NCBI GenBank assembly: GCA_016932385.1
Contig: JAFGCY010000011.1
Location: 84,267-120,253, forward strand
DNA length: 35,987 nucleotides
DNA from: a bacterium
GTDB taxonomy: Bacteria > 4484-113 > JAFGCY01
Direction of reading: 5' to 3'
In this document: positions 8,677 to 19,200 of the stretch, one piece after another
Layout: each line of letters opens with the position of its first letter
Position numbering within the stretch: the stretch's first letter is position 1
Notes under the pieces: generated by a model
What the model was told of the DNA's origin: nothing
Databases searched by the model: none
What the model saw: the letters and a program-made list of their open reading frames with translations, nothing else
Program-made: the position numbers and the translations under genes

Positions 8677-10455
8677 TCACTGGCACGAAGGCAGTTGGAC
8701 GGTGAAAGTTGATCCCTTGCCAGGTGTGCTGGTTACCGAAACCTCACCGCCATGGGCCAGCACGATGTGCTTGACGATCGCCAATCCCAATCCGGTGCCG
8801 CCGAGTTCCCGCGAACGGGCCTTGTCGACACGATAGAAGCGTTCGAAGATATGCCCCAGATGCTCCGCGGCAATGCCTACACCGGTATCGGCAACGGAAA
8901 AGCTGATCCTATTTCCGTCGGCCCAACTGCGAATCCGGATCTGCCCCCCGGCCGCTGTGTATTTCAAAGCGTTGTCCAGCAGGTTGTTAATCATCTCGCA
9001 CAGGGCAGCGTCGTCGCCAACAACCAGCAGCGGCGTATCCGGAATATCTGCATTCAGGTCGATCTGCCGGGTTTGCGCTAGCGTTTCAAGAGCCGCTGTC
9101 TCGTCTCGCAGCAGATCGGCCAGATCGATGGGTCTTAGATCCAGCGTTTGCTCGCTCGACTCGATCTGGGAAAGGGTCAGCATGTCGTTGATCAGTTGCG
9201 ACAGCCGGCCCGTATCCTGCTGAATAAGCGACAGGAAATGCGACCGAGTCTGGGCCTCCATCTGCGGATCATCCAACAACGTGTCGGTCAGGCCCCTGAT
9301 CGAGGTTAGCGGCGATTTCAGTTCGTGGCTGGCATTGGCGACGAACTCCTGGCGCAGGTTCTCCAAGTGCCTGATCCGCGTCAGATCGCGCAGGACGACC
9401 ACCACACCGACGATTCGATTACCGTCTTCCTTCAGCGGCGAGGTCAGTACATCCACCGTACGGTCCTGGTTTTTATCCAGCAACGTCAACCGGTCTTCGG
9501 TCATTTGGCCGTGCTTGAGTGTATGTTCGATTACTTCCACCAGCCCCGAGATCCGGATGGATTCGTAGGTTTGCCGCCCAATGCAATCCTCCGGTTTCAC
9601 GCCCAGCATCCGGCCCGCGGCGTGGTTGAGCAGCACGACTTTCTCCGCGGCATCCACCGCCACCAGACCTTCCGCCATCCCGGCCAGAATTGCGCTTAGC
9701 CTGTTGCGATCGCGGCTGATCGTTTCAATCCGCTCGCGCATGCTGGCCGCCATGTCACCCACGGCTTTGGCCAGTACGCCGACTTCGTCGGTGCCCTGCA
9801 CGGGCATGCGCTCATCCAGGTTGCCGCCGGCAATCAACTCGGCTGTCTGCGTGACCTGCATCAGCGGCCAGGTGATGCGCCGCGCCAGTACCCAGCCCAA
9901 GGCCAGGCTTAGCGCCAAGGAAACCAGCAACCCGATCCCGATAATCGCTCGCAATTCGGCCAGGCGCCTCTTGACATCGGTAAGCGGCAGGGCACACCGC
10001 ACGAAGCCGATCGTCTCCCCGCCTTCGACGACCGGCAGGGCCACGTACATCATCTGTTCCTCCAGCGTCTGGCTGAAGCGCATCTCGATTCCGCGCCCGT
10101 GGTTCAGGGCCTGGACGATCTCCGGCCGGCTTACGTGGTTTTCCATCGTCGCCGGATCTTCGTGTGAATCGGCCAGCACAGCGCCTGCGCGGGTAATCAC
10201 GGTCAAACGCGTGCCGCTCGCGTGGCTCAGTTCCGCAACCTCGGCTGGGAAACCTGCCACCTGCACGCCCTGCAGAGGCTTGAGCGAGATTTCCCGCAGA
10301 AAAATCGCTTTGCCTTCCAGCGCGGCTTCCAGCTCCCGCAGCGCATCGGAACTAATCCGCCGTTCGATCGTCACTCCGGTCACCAGCACACCCAGCAGCA
10401 GCAGTGCGGCATATCCGCTGAACAACTTCCATAAGAACCGGTTGCGATGCTGCAT
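8677..10455 (-). CDS. phoR: Phosphate regulon sensor histidine kinase PhoR
   Basis: PhoR autophosphorylates and passes phosphate to PhoB when phosphate is limiting. The 592-residue protein has membrane span 1 (about 9-27), an extracytoplasmic sensor region (about 28-160) and span 2 (GIGLLVSLALSLALGWVLA). A HAMP linker (RRITWPL...) and a PAS domain (RLSAILAGMAEGLVAVDA) follow. The HisKA box is ASHELKSPLTSIRG, and the ATPase domain has N-box NLLDNALKY, DTGVGI and GGTGLGLAIVKHIV. Unlike E. coli PhoR it has a large periplasmic sensor, the form common outside Enterobacteria. The ATG at 10455 lies 1 nt after the phoB stop (TAAAATG), indicating coupling; the frame is open further upstream but inside phoB. 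Confidence 0.94.
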   Translation of the reverse strand: MQHRNRFLWKLFSGYAALLLLGVLVTGVTIERRISSDALRELEAALEGKAIFLREISLKPLQGVQVAGFPAEVAELSHASGTRLTVITRAGAVLADSHEDPATMENHVSRPEIVQALNHGRGIEMRFSQTLEEQMMYVALPVVEGGETIGFVRCALPLTDVKRRLAELRAIIGIGLLVSLALSLALGWVLARRITWPLMQVTQTAELIAGGNLDERMPVQGTDEVGVLAKAVGDMAASMRERIETISRDRNRLSAILAGMAEGLVAVDAAEKVVLLNHAAGRMLGVKPEDCIGRQTYESIRISGLVEVIEHTLKHGQMTEDRLTLLDKNQDRTVDVLTSPLKEDGNRIVGVVVVLRDLTRIRHLENLRQEFVANASHELKSPLTSIRGLTDTLLDDPQMEAQTRSHFLSLIQQDTGRLSQLINDMLTLSQIESSEQTLDLRPIDLADLLRDETAALETLAQTRQIDLNADIPDTPLLVVGDDAALCEMINNLLDNALKYTAAGGQIRIRSWADGNRISFSVADTGVGIAAEHLGHIFERFYRVDKARSRELGGTGLGLAIVKHIVLAHGGEVSVTSTPGKGSTFTVQLPSCQ

Positions 10456-10456
10456 T

Positions 10457-11161
10457 TTATTGGTTGCCTGTGCGGCTGACGCAGCGGTAACCGACACCGC
10501 GTACTGTCTCCAGAATGTCACGCTGGCTGCCAAGCTTCTTGCGCAGGGCTCGGATGTGCACATCGATGTTGCGATCATCGACCAACGCGCCGTCGCCGAT
10601 CACGCGGTTGATCAGCTGCTCGCGCGTGAAAACGATCGCCGGACTGGAAAGTAGCACGTGCAACAGCCGGAATTCGGTGGCCGTGAACTCCACCTGTTCC
10701 GCGTCGACCAGCACCTCATGCCGGGCGGGATCCAGCGCCACACCATCGCAGACTACCCGTTGCGTCGTATCCAGTTCGCGGCGCAGGGGGCCGCGGCGCA
10801 GCACAGCGCGCACACGGGCCACCAACTCACGCGGGCTGAACGGCTTGGGAATGTAATCGTCGGCCCCGATACCGAGACCAAGTACGATATCGCTTTCTTC
10901 ACCTTTGGCCGTAACCATCACGATCGGGATATCCGAAGTCAGGGGATCGGCTTTCAGCCGGCGACAGACTTCGATCCCATCCAGACCAGGCAGCATCAAA
11001 TCCAACAACACCAGATCGGGGGCTTCGCGTCTGACCAGGCTCAGCCCCTCTTCGCCGTCCTGGCAGACCAAAACCTGGTAATTCTCACGTTTGAGGTTGT
11101 AGGCGATGACTTCGAGGATGTTCGCCTCGTCTTCGATGACAACAACCTTTTCGCGCTTCAC
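10457..11161 (-). CDS. phoB: Phosphate regulon response regulator PhoB
   Basis: PhoB is an OmpR-class DNA-binding regulator activating Pho genes. The 234-residue protein has a receiver domain with acidic pocket ED at VVVIEDEANI, phospho-acceptor Asp in LVLLDLMLPG, and conserved Thr and Lys in MVTAKGEE and YIPKPFSP. A winged-helix effector domain follows (EFTATEFRLLHVLLSS, VDDRNIDVHIRALRKKLG, TVRGVGYRC). The GTG at 11161 was chosen because GGAGG lies 6 nt before it and the protein then begins MKREKVVVIED, as in PhoB relatives; an ATG at 11176 would place that ribosome site inside the gene. It forms an operon with phoR. Confidence 0.94.
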   Translation of the reverse strand: MKREKVVVIEDEANILEVIAYNLKRENYQVLVCQDGEEGLSLVRREAPDLVLLDLMLPGLDGIEVCRRLKADPLTSDIPIVMVTAKGEESDIVLGLGIGADDYIPKPFSPRELVARVRAVLRRGPLRRELDTTQRVVCDGVALDPARHEVLVDAEQVEFTATEFRLLHVLLSSPAIVFTREQLINRVIGDGALVDDRNIDVHIRALRKKLGSQRDILETVRGVGYRCVSRTGNQ

Positions 11162-11243
11162 TGCTCTCCTCCGCATACAGGATTGGGTTAACGCCGCCGC
11201 ATTGTACCTCAACCGCAACCGGTTTTAAGTTAGCCGAATAGGA

Positions 11244-11278
11244 AATTGGGCAAGCACCGAATGGCTCGCTTGCCAATT
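11244..11278. repeat. Inverted repeat between phoB and the divergent kinase gene
   Basis: AATTGGGCAAGC (11244-11255) and GCTTGCCAATT (11268-11278) form an 11-bp stem with a single bulged base and a 12-nt loop. No T-run follows on either strand, so it is not a clear terminator. Its place in a 186-bp divergent promoter region makes an operator or leader structure possible. Confidence 0.55.
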
Positions 11279-11347
11279 GTAGCCCGCGCTGATATCTTAA
11301 TAGTGTGATGTAGAGCTGGTGTATTTGGTTTCTTTGCTGGTATTGAT

Positions 11348-13594
11348 GTGGAAAAGCGATTTCTTTCTGCACAACGGGCTAACATCATCCGTACAGCTGT
11401 ACCGGCTGGATTGACGGTACTGCTGATGCTGATACTAGTTTTTGTAATCGTGCTGCCGGCGATTGAAAGCAACATGATCAAAGTCAAGCGCGAGATGATC
11501 ATGGAGCTAACGAATACCGTGTATTCCATGCTAAGTGAATACGAGGCTCGTCACCAAGCCGGCGAGTTGTCCTTAGAGGATGCGCAACACAGGGCAATCA
11601 CGAGAATCCGCAACATGCGATACGGCCCGGAGGGCAAGGATTATTTCTGGATCAACGATAAAGTCCCGGTCATCATCATGCATCCGTACCGAACAGATCT
11701 CGAGGGACAGGATGTAACAAACTATGTCGATCCCCAAGGCAAGCATCTCTTCGTGGAGTTTGTGCGTGTAGTTGAAGAATCCGGTCATGGCTTCGTCGAT
11801 TATGTCTGGCAATGGAAAGATGATCCTACGCGGCTTGTACCGAAACTCTCTTACGTACGTGAGTTCGAGCCCTGGGGCTGGATCGTAGGTACCGGCATTT
11901 ATCTCGAGGACGTGCACGCCGAGATCGCAACACTGACCCGCCAGCTACATATCGCCTTTGCAGTTATCATCGCTATTGTGATCGCTTTGTCTATCTATAT
12001 AGTCTGTCAGGGCGGCAAATCGGAACACAAGCGCCTTCAAGCCGAGATGGCGCTATCTCAAAGCGAGGAAAAATTCCGGACAGTCGCCAATTTTACGTAT
12101 GATTGGGAATATTGGATGGGTGACAACAAGGAGTTTATATATATAACACCATCCTGCGAAAGAATAACTGGTTATAATGTGGAGCAATTCATGAATAGTA
12201 ACCGGTTGTTTATCGATATCGTTCATCCCGATGACCAGCCTATTGTTCTCAAGCACTTCTACGAGGAAATTGACAGGCGAACAACCAGCGAACCGCTTGT
12301 TTTCCGAATTATTACAAAGTCAGGCGAGGAGAAGTGGATCGAACATGTTTGCCAGCCCGTAATCACGGCGGACCAGCGGTTCTTAGGCTGGCGGGCGGCC
12401 AATCGCGATATCACGGAAATGAAGCACGCCGAGTTTCAGCGACGCCAGGCGGAAATCCAGATGCGGCAAGCGCAGAAAATGGAAGCCCTGGGAACGCTGG
12501 CCGGCGGCATCGCCCACGATTTCAACAACCTGCTCTTCGCGATCCGGGCGAATATTGAGCTGGCCCTGGATGAAAGCACCCCCGGCAGCTCGCTCTACGG
12601 CTATCTCACGGAAACCGACAAAGCCACCCACAGGGCCTCGGCCTTGGTGAATCATATCCTGTCATTTGCGCGCCAGGCCGAGGTCCAACAAGTTCGCTTG
12701 CACATCGCTCCGATCATCAACGAAGTTGTGGCTTTCATGCGCTCCGCCATTCCGGCATCGACGAGTATCACCGTCACCAACCATCTTGAAAAGGCCTGTA
12801 CGATCGGCGACGCGGCCCAGTTGCATCAGGTTTTTATGAATCTCTGTTCTAACGCCAACCAGGCCATTGGCGCAGGCGGTGGCCGGATCGAAATCGATGT
12901 TCACCGGCACGCCGGGACGAGCAGCGGTACTCAGGATTCTCCGGACCCAACCGGTAGAGATTATGTGGTAATCAGTGTGAAGGACGACGGCTGCGGCATT
13001 CCGGAAGACAATCTCAAGCGTGTTTTCGACCCGTTCTTCACCACAAAGGAGAAGGGATCGGGTATGGGCTTGTCCGTGGTGCATGGCATTGTCTCCAGCA
13101 TGGAAGGCACCATCAGCATCCAAAGTGAGGTTGATGTCGGGACTCGGTTTGATGTGTACCTGCCCCTGGTAGCCTGCCAGGAGGAAACTCCCACAGCGGC
13201 AGCCGCCGCGCCGCCGACCGGTTCCGAACGCGTGCTGTTGGTTGATGATGAAACCGCAGTCGCCAAGGCCTTCGATGCAATGATCACGGGCCTGGGTTAC
13301 CAAGTCACCACCTTCACCAGCAGCGTCAGCGCCCTCGAAGAGTTTCGGCGCCGGCCCGACCATTACGATATTGTTGTGATGGACTTCTCCATGCCGGAGT
13401 TATCCGGCAAGCAGTTAGCCCAGGCAATCCTGGAAATACGACCGGAAATCCCGGTTGTTCTATGCACTGGTTACAGCCAGCCCTTCCCGGCCCAAGAAGC
13501 TGCTCAGCTGGGTATAAAGGCATACCTGTCCAAGCCAATCAGCAGGCTTGATCTAGCCGCCGCCTTGCGCCTGGCGCTAGATGATCAGAATTGA
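11348..13594 (+). CDS. Cache-PAS hybrid sensor histidine kinase with receiver domain
   Basis: The 748-residue protein has span 1 (about 17-37) and an extracytoplasmic Cache (single, type 2) domain with [19 protein letters not shown] and [14 protein letters not shown]. Span 2 is at about 202-220 and a PAS domain lies around 238-360. The HisKA box is [13 protein letters not shown], and the ATPase domain has [24 protein letters not shown] and [15 protein letters not shown]-terminal receiver (about 625-745) has DD at LLVDDETA, acceptor Asp in [13 protein letters not shown] and Lys in YLSKPI. Cache domains bind small extracellular ligands such as carboxylates. No output regulator is adjacent, so it is an orphan hybrid kinase. 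The GTG at 11348 is needed to keep span 1, but its ribosome site is weak. It is divergent from phoB. Confidence 0.9.
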   Translation: MEKRFLSAQRANIIRTAVPAGLTVLLMLILVFVIVLPAIESNMIKVKREMIMELTNTVYSMLSEYEARHQAGELSLEDAQHRAITRIRNMRYGPEGKDYFWINDKVPVIIMHPYRTDLEGQDVTNYVDPQGKHLFVEFVRVVEESGHGFVDYVWQWKDDPTRLVPKLSYVREFEPWGWIVGTGIYLEDVHAEIATLTRQLHIAFAVIIAIVIALSIYIVCQGGKSEHKRLQAEMALSQSEEKFRTVANFTYDWEYWMGDNKEFIYITPSCERITGYNVEQFMNSNRLFIDIVHPDDQPIVLKHFYEEIDRRTTSEPLVFRIITKSGEEKWIEHVCQPVITADQRFLGWRAANRDITEMKHAEFQRRQAEIQMRQAQKMEALGTLAGGIAHDFNNLLFAIRANIELALDESTPGSSLYGYLTETDKATHRASALVNHILSFARQAEVQQVRLHIAPIINEVVAFMRSAIPASTSITVTNHLEKACTIGDAAQLHQVFMNLCSNANQAIGAGGGRIEIDVHRHAGTSSGTQDSPDPTGRDYVVISVKDDGCGIPEDNLKRVFDPFFTTKEKGSGMGLSVVHGIVSSMEGTISIQSEVDVGTRFDVYLPLVACQEETPTAAAAAPPTGSERVLLVDDETAVAKAFDAMITGLGYQVTTFTSSVSALEEFRRRPDHYDIVVMDFSMPELSGKQLAQAILEIRPEIPVVLCTGYSQPFPAQEAAQLGIKAYLSKPISRLDLAAALRLALDDQN

Positions 13595-13682
13595 CCAACA
13601 CGCATTTAGTCCTTGAAGTGATAAATTCACTGCAGGGTTAAAGCCTGTGGGGGCGCTGGCTCAGCGTGTACAATCAGGAAGA

Positions 13683-13755
13683 GCGCCCGTAGCTCAGTGG
13701 ATAGAGCATCGGTCTTCTAAACCGAGGGTCGCTGGTTCGATCCCAGCCGGGCGCG
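13683..13755 (+). tRNA. tRNA-Arg(UCU)
   Basis: The 73-nt sequence folds fully. The acceptor stem GCGCCCG/CGGGCGC has 7 perfect pairs and the D stem is GCTC/GAGC. The anticodon stem TCGGT/ACCGA holds loop CTTCTAA (anticodon TCT), and the T stem GCTGG/CCAGC has loop TTCGATC. The discriminator is G and CCA is not encoded. A TACAAT -10-like hexamer at 13669-13674 lies 8 nt upstream, without a clear -35. It reads AGA codons. Confidence 0.97.
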
Positions 13756-13932
13756 ACTGATTGGCCACCAGCGATACCGCCAGCGGCTTGATGGAGGCGA
13801 CCGGTCGGTGGCAATCCTTCCGCCTCGCACGCCGCAGCCGACTGCCGCGGTTTGATTCCGGACAGCTTGGGTAAGACACTTGGTTATTCCCGTGCATTAC
13901 AATATTGCCAAAGCCTACAAGGAGCGGATAGG

Positions 13933-15450
13933 ATGAAACAGAAAAGAGAGTTCTTGTTTCCACGAAACACATGGCCTTCTCACCTGGCAGTCATTTTGGC
14001 CTTGCTGGGATTCGCCATATTGGCATCCTGCGGCGGCGGCGGCGGAACGAATCCACCGATCAACCAGAATCCGGTTCCCGCCGTGACGGCCACACCGAAT
14101 ACCGGCGCGGCTCCCTTGAATGTAACGTTGGACGCGTCGGCCAGTGCCGATCCTGACGGAACGATCACCGCCTATGACTGGGATTTCGACGGCGACGGCA
14201 CCTTTGAAGTACTCAATGGCGCCGCGGTGCCGGCCCAGCAAACTTTCAACCTGGCGGGCACTTACACCATCGGCCTGCGCGTTCACGACAACGGCGGCCT
14301 GTTCGCGGCCACGACGGTGAACGTAACTGTCACCGGGGGTGGCGCGTTGACCTGGCAAACCCAGACGCTGGACAATGCCGGCGATGTCGGCGAGTTCTGC
14401 TCGCTGGCGATCGTCGACGGCAATCCGGCCATCAGCTATTACGATCGGACAAACCAAAACCTGAAATACATGCGTGCCGCCAATGCCACGGGAACCACCT
14501 GGGCGATCGGCTCGGACGTCAGCGTTACAACCGACGCGGATAACGACGGCTACTATACCTCCCTGGCCGTCGTCGACGGCAATCCGGCCATCAGCTTTGC
14601 CAACACGACCGCCGGCGACCTGCGCTATGTACGCGCCGTTGATGCCACCGGCACCGACTGGTCGATGGCACCGGTGACGGTTGAAGCCGTCGCGGTTTTC
14701 GAGACGACCAGCCTGGCCGTGGTCAGTGGCCGACCGGCGATTGCGTATGACATCGCCGGCTTGGAGGTCAACTACGAAATCGCGGTCGACAACCAGGGCG
14801 CCGATTGGAGTACGGCCTCCCGCAAGATTGACGGAGCGGCCGAGACCGGCTGGGCGCCGTCACTGGCACTGGTCGATGGACGGCCGACAGTCGCCTTCCA
14901 GCGCGTCACCGGCGGCCTGGACTCGCTGTACTTCGTGCGAGCCGGAGATGCCACCGGCTCGGGTCCCTGGCAGGTCCCGGCCGAATTGCACTCCGATGCC
15001 GCCTCGATCGGCGTAGGTTTCCATCCGTCGTTGGCGATTATTGATGGCAACCCGGCGGTCAGCTATGAGTACTACATCGCCCTCGGCAACGCCGATCCGT
15101 ATTACACGCGGGCCAATACGACCGGCGGCGATGCCGGCAGCTGGGACGCGCCGGTTCCAACCAGTCTGGACGCGGCGGCAACGATCGATGGCGGCGGCTG
15201 GTCCTCCTTAGCGGTCATCGGCGGGATCCCGCAGGTAGCGTTCTATAACTACAGCGATGATACGCTGATGCACGTCCGGGCCCAGAACGCCACGGGCAGC
15301 AGCTGGCTGCAGCCCGAGGTCGTCGACGATGGTAACGCCGGTGCTAACAGCGTTGGCCGGTACGCTTCCATGGTGGGCATCGGCGGCCAGCCGGCCATTG
15401 CCTATTACGATTCGACGGCGAATGATCTGAAGTTCGCCGTCTTGAATTAG
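13933..15450 (+). CDS. PKD plus seven-repeat (predicted propeller) lipoprotein
   Basis: A 505-residue lipoprotein: signal sequence with ILASCGGGGG (lipidated Cys about residue 34), one PKD domain (about 45-135; ASADPDGTITAYDWDFDGDG), then seven copies of a roughly 50-residue repeat from residue 156 to the end. Each repeat centres on a SLAVVDGNPAISYYD-like strand pair, an xLxYxRA strand and an ATG turn. Seven tandem beta repeats of this size suggest a seven-bladed propeller (inference). It is the simplest member of the six-gene family that follows, lacking the N-terminal dockerin-like pair. AAGGAG precedes the ATG at 13933, a TACAAT element lies at 13898-13903, and a terminator follows. No catalytic motif is seen; a ligand-binding or adhesive surface role is plausible. 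Confidence 0.88.
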   Translation: MKQKREFLFPRNTWPSHLAVILALLGFAILASCGGGGGTNPPINQNPVPAVTATPNTGAAPLNVTLDASASADPDGTITAYDWDFDGDGTFEVLNGAAVPAQQTFNLAGTYTIGLRVHDNGGLFAATTVNVTVTGGGALTWQTQTLDNAGDVGEFCSLAIVDGNPAISYYDRTNQNLKYMRAANATGTTWAIGSDVSVTTDADNDGYYTSLAVVDGNPAISFANTTAGDLRYVRAVDATGTDWSMAPVTVEAVAVFETTSLAVVSGRPAIAYDIAGLEVNYEIAVDNQGADWSTASRKIDGAAETGWAPSLALVDGRPTVAFQRVTGGLDSLYFVRAGDATGSGPWQVPAELHSDAASIGVGFHPSLAIIDGNPAVSYEYYIALGNADPYYTRANTTGGDAGSWDAPVPTSLDAAATIDGGGWSSLAVIGGIPQVAFYNYSDDTLMHVRAQNATGSSWLQPEVVDDGNAGANSVGRYASMVGIGGQPAIAYYDSTANDLKFAVLN

Positions 15451-15484
15451 TGTTGACCCGCTAATTCGATCCGCTGAAAACAGC

Positions 15485-15532
15485 AGCCGGAGTATTAGCC
15501 TTGACCGGGCTAGTACTCCGGCTATTTGTTTT
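15485..15532 (+). terminator. Rho-independent terminator after the first propeller lipoprotein
   Basis: AGCCGGAGTA (15485-15494) pairs perfectly with TACTCCGGCT (15514-15523), with an extra inner TAGCC/GGCTA pairing. ATTTGTTTT follows. It insulates the first lipoprotein gene from the next. Confidence 0.88.
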
Positions 15533-15608
15533 CCTGCTCGGTTCCGGCGGTTCGTCTGCTGGCGACCGGATCAAGTTAGATATGTCTCCTGCGCGCCCGG
15601 CATTTCCG

Positions 15609-15617
15609 TGGTATATT
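15609..15617 (+). promoter_or_regulatory. Extended -10 promoter upstream of the truncated lipoprotein gene
   Basis: TGGTATATT is a TGn-extended -10 (5/6 match to TATAAT) about 55 nt before the ATG at 15673. No -35 is recognisable. It lies just after the preceding terminator, as expected for a new transcription unit. Confidence 0.45.
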
Positions 15618-15672
15618 TTTGACAGAGGGGTCCATACCGGCTGAGGGACCCGATCGGCTATAGGAGGTACAT

Positions 15673-16242
15673 ATGGGGGAAAGAGCCTTCGACTGGCGAG
15701 GCAGTTGTGCTTGTGCTCGCCGGAACGTGCTGTGCTGGTTTTCTCTGGGCTTCACGCTATGGCTACTGGTGTTTCTGTACAGCTGCTCAAGCAAATCAGC
15801 CTCTGAACTGGTCGATGCCGGTATGAATGGCGCGGGTGGGATGGAGCCGCCTTCGGCCATTGCCCTGGATGACATCCTGCGATCCGAACTGGCGCGGCTG
15901 GACATCGATCCGTCCAGAAAGCCGGCGCAGGTGGCTTCCACGGGCAACGCCGTGTTCGATTTGGCGGCGCGGGTAGTTGAGGGGGAGGATGCCATTACGG
16001 AAGATCCGCCGGGCATACTCCTGACCTGGACTGAGCGCCTGGTCGGCGACTACAACCAAGATGGCGTTGTTGGAATTGCCGATCTGACCCCGCTCGGTGT
16101 TCATTTTCTCAAGGGGGTGGACTACGCTGGCGTCAAAGCGGACTCCGCAATACACTGCACTGTAGCGCGCGAGTCCGCTTTGCGGCCGGTATTCATAGGA
16201 CTGGAACCGTGTGGTGATGTGAAGAAAGTATCTAGAGGCTGA
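15673..16242 (+). pseudogene. Truncated dockerin-like lipoprotein (family remnant)
   Basis: AGGAGG and an ATG at 15673 open a 189-codon frame: membrane segment and VFLYSCSS lipobox-like start, then the family's N-terminal block (LDDILRSELARLDIDP, GNAVFDL, LTWTERLVGDYNQDG) and the first dockerin-like calcium loop (about 122-142). Homology with the intact relatives at 19602, 22311 and 24811 stops right after VDY (about residue 151). The remaining 38 codons are unrelated, and the second dockerin half, PKD and propeller modules are missing. The breakpoint coincides with a 12-bp inverted repeat at 16134-16182. The frame ends 4 nt before the next family member, whose ribosome site lies in its tail. 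A short expressed lipoprotein cannot be excluded, but a deletion remnant is more likely. Confidence 0.75.
16134..16182. repeat. 12-bp perfect inverted repeat at the truncation point
   Basis: CAAAGCGGACTC (16134-16145) is mirrored by GAGTCCGCTTTG (16171-16182) across a 25-nt centre. It sits exactly where the truncated lipoprotein loses homology with its family. There is no T-run, no flanking transposase and no obvious target duplication. It may be a small palindromic element or a structure that promoted the deletion. Confidence 0.8.
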
Positions 16243-16246
16243 CGAA

Positions 16247-19200
16247 ATGGCAATTCTTTGTACTAGCGTTCTTACAAGACACGTCTGGTTTGCATTGCTG
16301 CTAGTCTGTATCCTACTAACCTCCTGCGGCGGCAAGCAAATAACCACTGCGCAGGTTGAACTAGGCGCAGCTCAGCAAACATCAGCGCCTACTTTGATCG
16401 AATTGGAAGACCTGCTCACGGCTGAACTAACGCGCCTCGGCGTCGATCCGGCGAAGTGCACGGCGGCGGCGCCATCGGCGGGCAATGCCGTCTTCGACTT
16501 GCGCGCCGTGCTGCTGGATACCGGCAACGCCAACCTGGCCGCCCCGGCCAGCGTCGAGCTGACCTGGACCGAGCGGCTGATCGGCGACTACAACCAGGAC
16601 GGCCTGGTCAACGTCAGCGACCTGACCCCACTGGGTGCGAACTTCTTGCAGACGGTTGATTACTACCAGCCCGCCGAGCAGGACGGCTACGAGTGTTAGC
16701 CCACCGGCAACACCAGTGACGACGGCGCTGTGGCTGACGGTGAAAAACCCGCGGCTGGTTCCGGTGCAGCCAACTGGCGCCTGGCCCGTATTGATGGGGA
16801 TTACAACGGTGTAATCAATGCCGCCGACATCACGCCAATCGCCCAGCACTGGGGCGAGCAGCTGCACGGCTACTACATTTGCCGCGCGGTGCCCGGCTCG
16901 TCGGATTTCCTGCCACTCACCGATCCGGATCAGCCTGAAGAATTGTTGTTCGTTCCCCGCGCCGCGGCGGATCACATCGACCCGCACCGGGTGGTGCAAT
17001 ATACCTACACGGACCTGCTGGCCGACTCCGGCAAATACACTTATTACGTTGTTCCGGTCTGCCTGGCCGACGCTGAGCAACTCACGGGCCCCGGCTCGCG
17101 TACGGCCCAGGCGTTGCGTAATCTTGCCCCGTTGGCGATGATCATGGCTACGCCGACGGTGCCCGGCGGCCCGCTCTATACATTTGACGCCTCGGAGTCC
17201 TTCGATACCGACGGCTCGATCGTCGGCTACGAGTGGAGCCTCGATCACGATGCGGTATTCGAGGTCGATGCCGGAAACAACCCTGTGCTCGAGTATCGCT
17301 TCAATGAGGCGGGCAACCAGCGCGTGCTGTTGCGCGTTACCGACGACGCCGGCGGCACGGGTACGGATATCGTGATGGTCACGGTCGACTTCATCAACGT
17401 TGCTTACTTCACCTGCACGCCGCAAACCGGCCGGGCCCCGGTCAATGCCACCTTCGACCCGTCCGGCAGCTATTTCCCCACCGGTGTTGAGTTCTACCGC
17501 TAGGACTTCGAGGGCGACGGCAGCTGGGATGTCCTGACTGCTTACCCGAATGGGCAGCAGCACACCTACGAGCAGGGCGGTAATTACGCGCCGCGGTTGG
17601 AGATCCGCGATGGCTATGACCAAACGCTGACTTACGAGATGGACTTGTATATCGAAAGCGGGGCCGAGGGCGTGTTGCATGCCTTACCGAACGAAGGCCA
17701 CGCGCCGCTGTCAGTATACCTGCGGCTCTATGTTGAAAATATCGCCGGTCCGCTTAAGTACGAGTGGGATGTCGATGCAGACGGCACCTACGAACTCGAT
17801 ACCGGCAATGTCGGATGGACAACCCAAGTCTTCAAGCTGCCCGGCGAGCATCTGGTCCGCGCCCAGGTGGTTGGACCGGATGGCAACCGAGGGTTCTACC
17901 AGACCACGGTGACGGTTTTGCCTGAACTGCTGGCACCGGTGGCGATCGGCCGTTATGAATGGGTCGGCAACACCGGCGAGTATGCCGAAACTGCCTTCCG
18001 GCTGTATTCGGAAGACAGCTACGATCCGGACGGCGAATTGACGCTGATCGAATGGGATGTCGATAACGACGGCGAGTTCGATCTCCAGCACTCTCCGGCC
18101 ACCGGGAGCACAATTTATAAGTTCGACGATCTCCGTTCGCATACCGTCGTCCTGCGCGTCACCGACAACATCGGGTTTTCTGACAAACAAACTCTCTATA
18201 TCGCCTTCCCAGACCCCGATAAATACCAAGCCAGCATCGAGCTGGTAACCAGCCAGACTCTCGCCAGACCGGAGACTGAAATTACCTTCTCGATTACCAG
18301 TGAGTTGAGCGCGCAACGCGAATTGCACAAAATCCAACTTGATCTGGGCGACGGCACCGTGCTTGACCTGGGCACGGATCCTGAACCCAGCGCCACGCAT
18401 AGTTACAGCGAAGGAACTTACCGAGTTATTGCCACGATGTTCTACAAGGACAGCAGTGGTGCTGTCTACTCCAAAGCCACCAGAACCGGAATCTGTGTCA
18501 AGAACCTCGAATACGACATCGCGGTTATCCGCAACGACGGGGGCGTCTACGGCACGAACTACGATGCGCTGGTCGAAGACCTCGGCTGCCTGTGGAATTG
18601 CACCGAGTACAACTGGTATAGCGGCATCCCCGCCGATCTGAGCCCGGCGGACTGGGGCGTGGTGGTCTGGTACCGCGGCGGCCCCGGCTCCGACAGCGAA
18701 CCCCAGGTGTATACCACGGAGTGGACCGACGCGGAGATTGACGATTACATCCAGTTGATGAAAGACGGCCATCGCGTGCTGTTGATGAGCCAGAGCCATG
18801 GCCGCAATCCCGACACCGACTACGATTTCGAGGCCAGGGGGCCGGACGGCTGGCAGGCTTGGTACGGTAACCAATACGGTTGGGAATTGCTGACCGGCTC
18901 GATCGCCGACGATGACATCCGCCACCCCTGGGCGACCAGCCTGGGTACCGATAAGGCCATGTGCGCCTTCGGGGAGTACGGCTACTTAGAGGCCGCGCCG
19001 CGTAATATCCTGGCAACCACTTCTTTCGGGGGGAAGATTGCCTCAGATGGCTATGATTACTGGAATAAGGATCCGGCGGAGCGATACAACGGCAGCGAAA
19101 GCTCCGGTGATATTCCAGTCACGCTGCTGTTCCCGACAGGCCGCCAGTTCGTCGGAATCGGCTATTACTACGGATTCATGAAGTATCACCCATACCCGAA

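Noticed and set aside
13694..13972. Minus-strand open frame of 92 codons across the tRNA
   Set aside because: Its C-terminus reads AGIEPATLGLEDR, the well-known artefact of translating a tRNA backwards. The tRNA fold is perfect.
16134..16182. Integron attC site or insertion-sequence end
   Set aside because: The repeat lacks the GTTRRRY core, and no transposase, second copy or target duplication is visible.
16427..17680. Long antisense open frame (417 codons) over the dockerin/PKD gene
   Set aside because: It mirrors a GC-rich coding frame, has low-complexity V/R/G-rich composition, no ribosome site and no domain. Similar antisense frames occur over every member of the array (for example 17711-18925 and 22944-24020).
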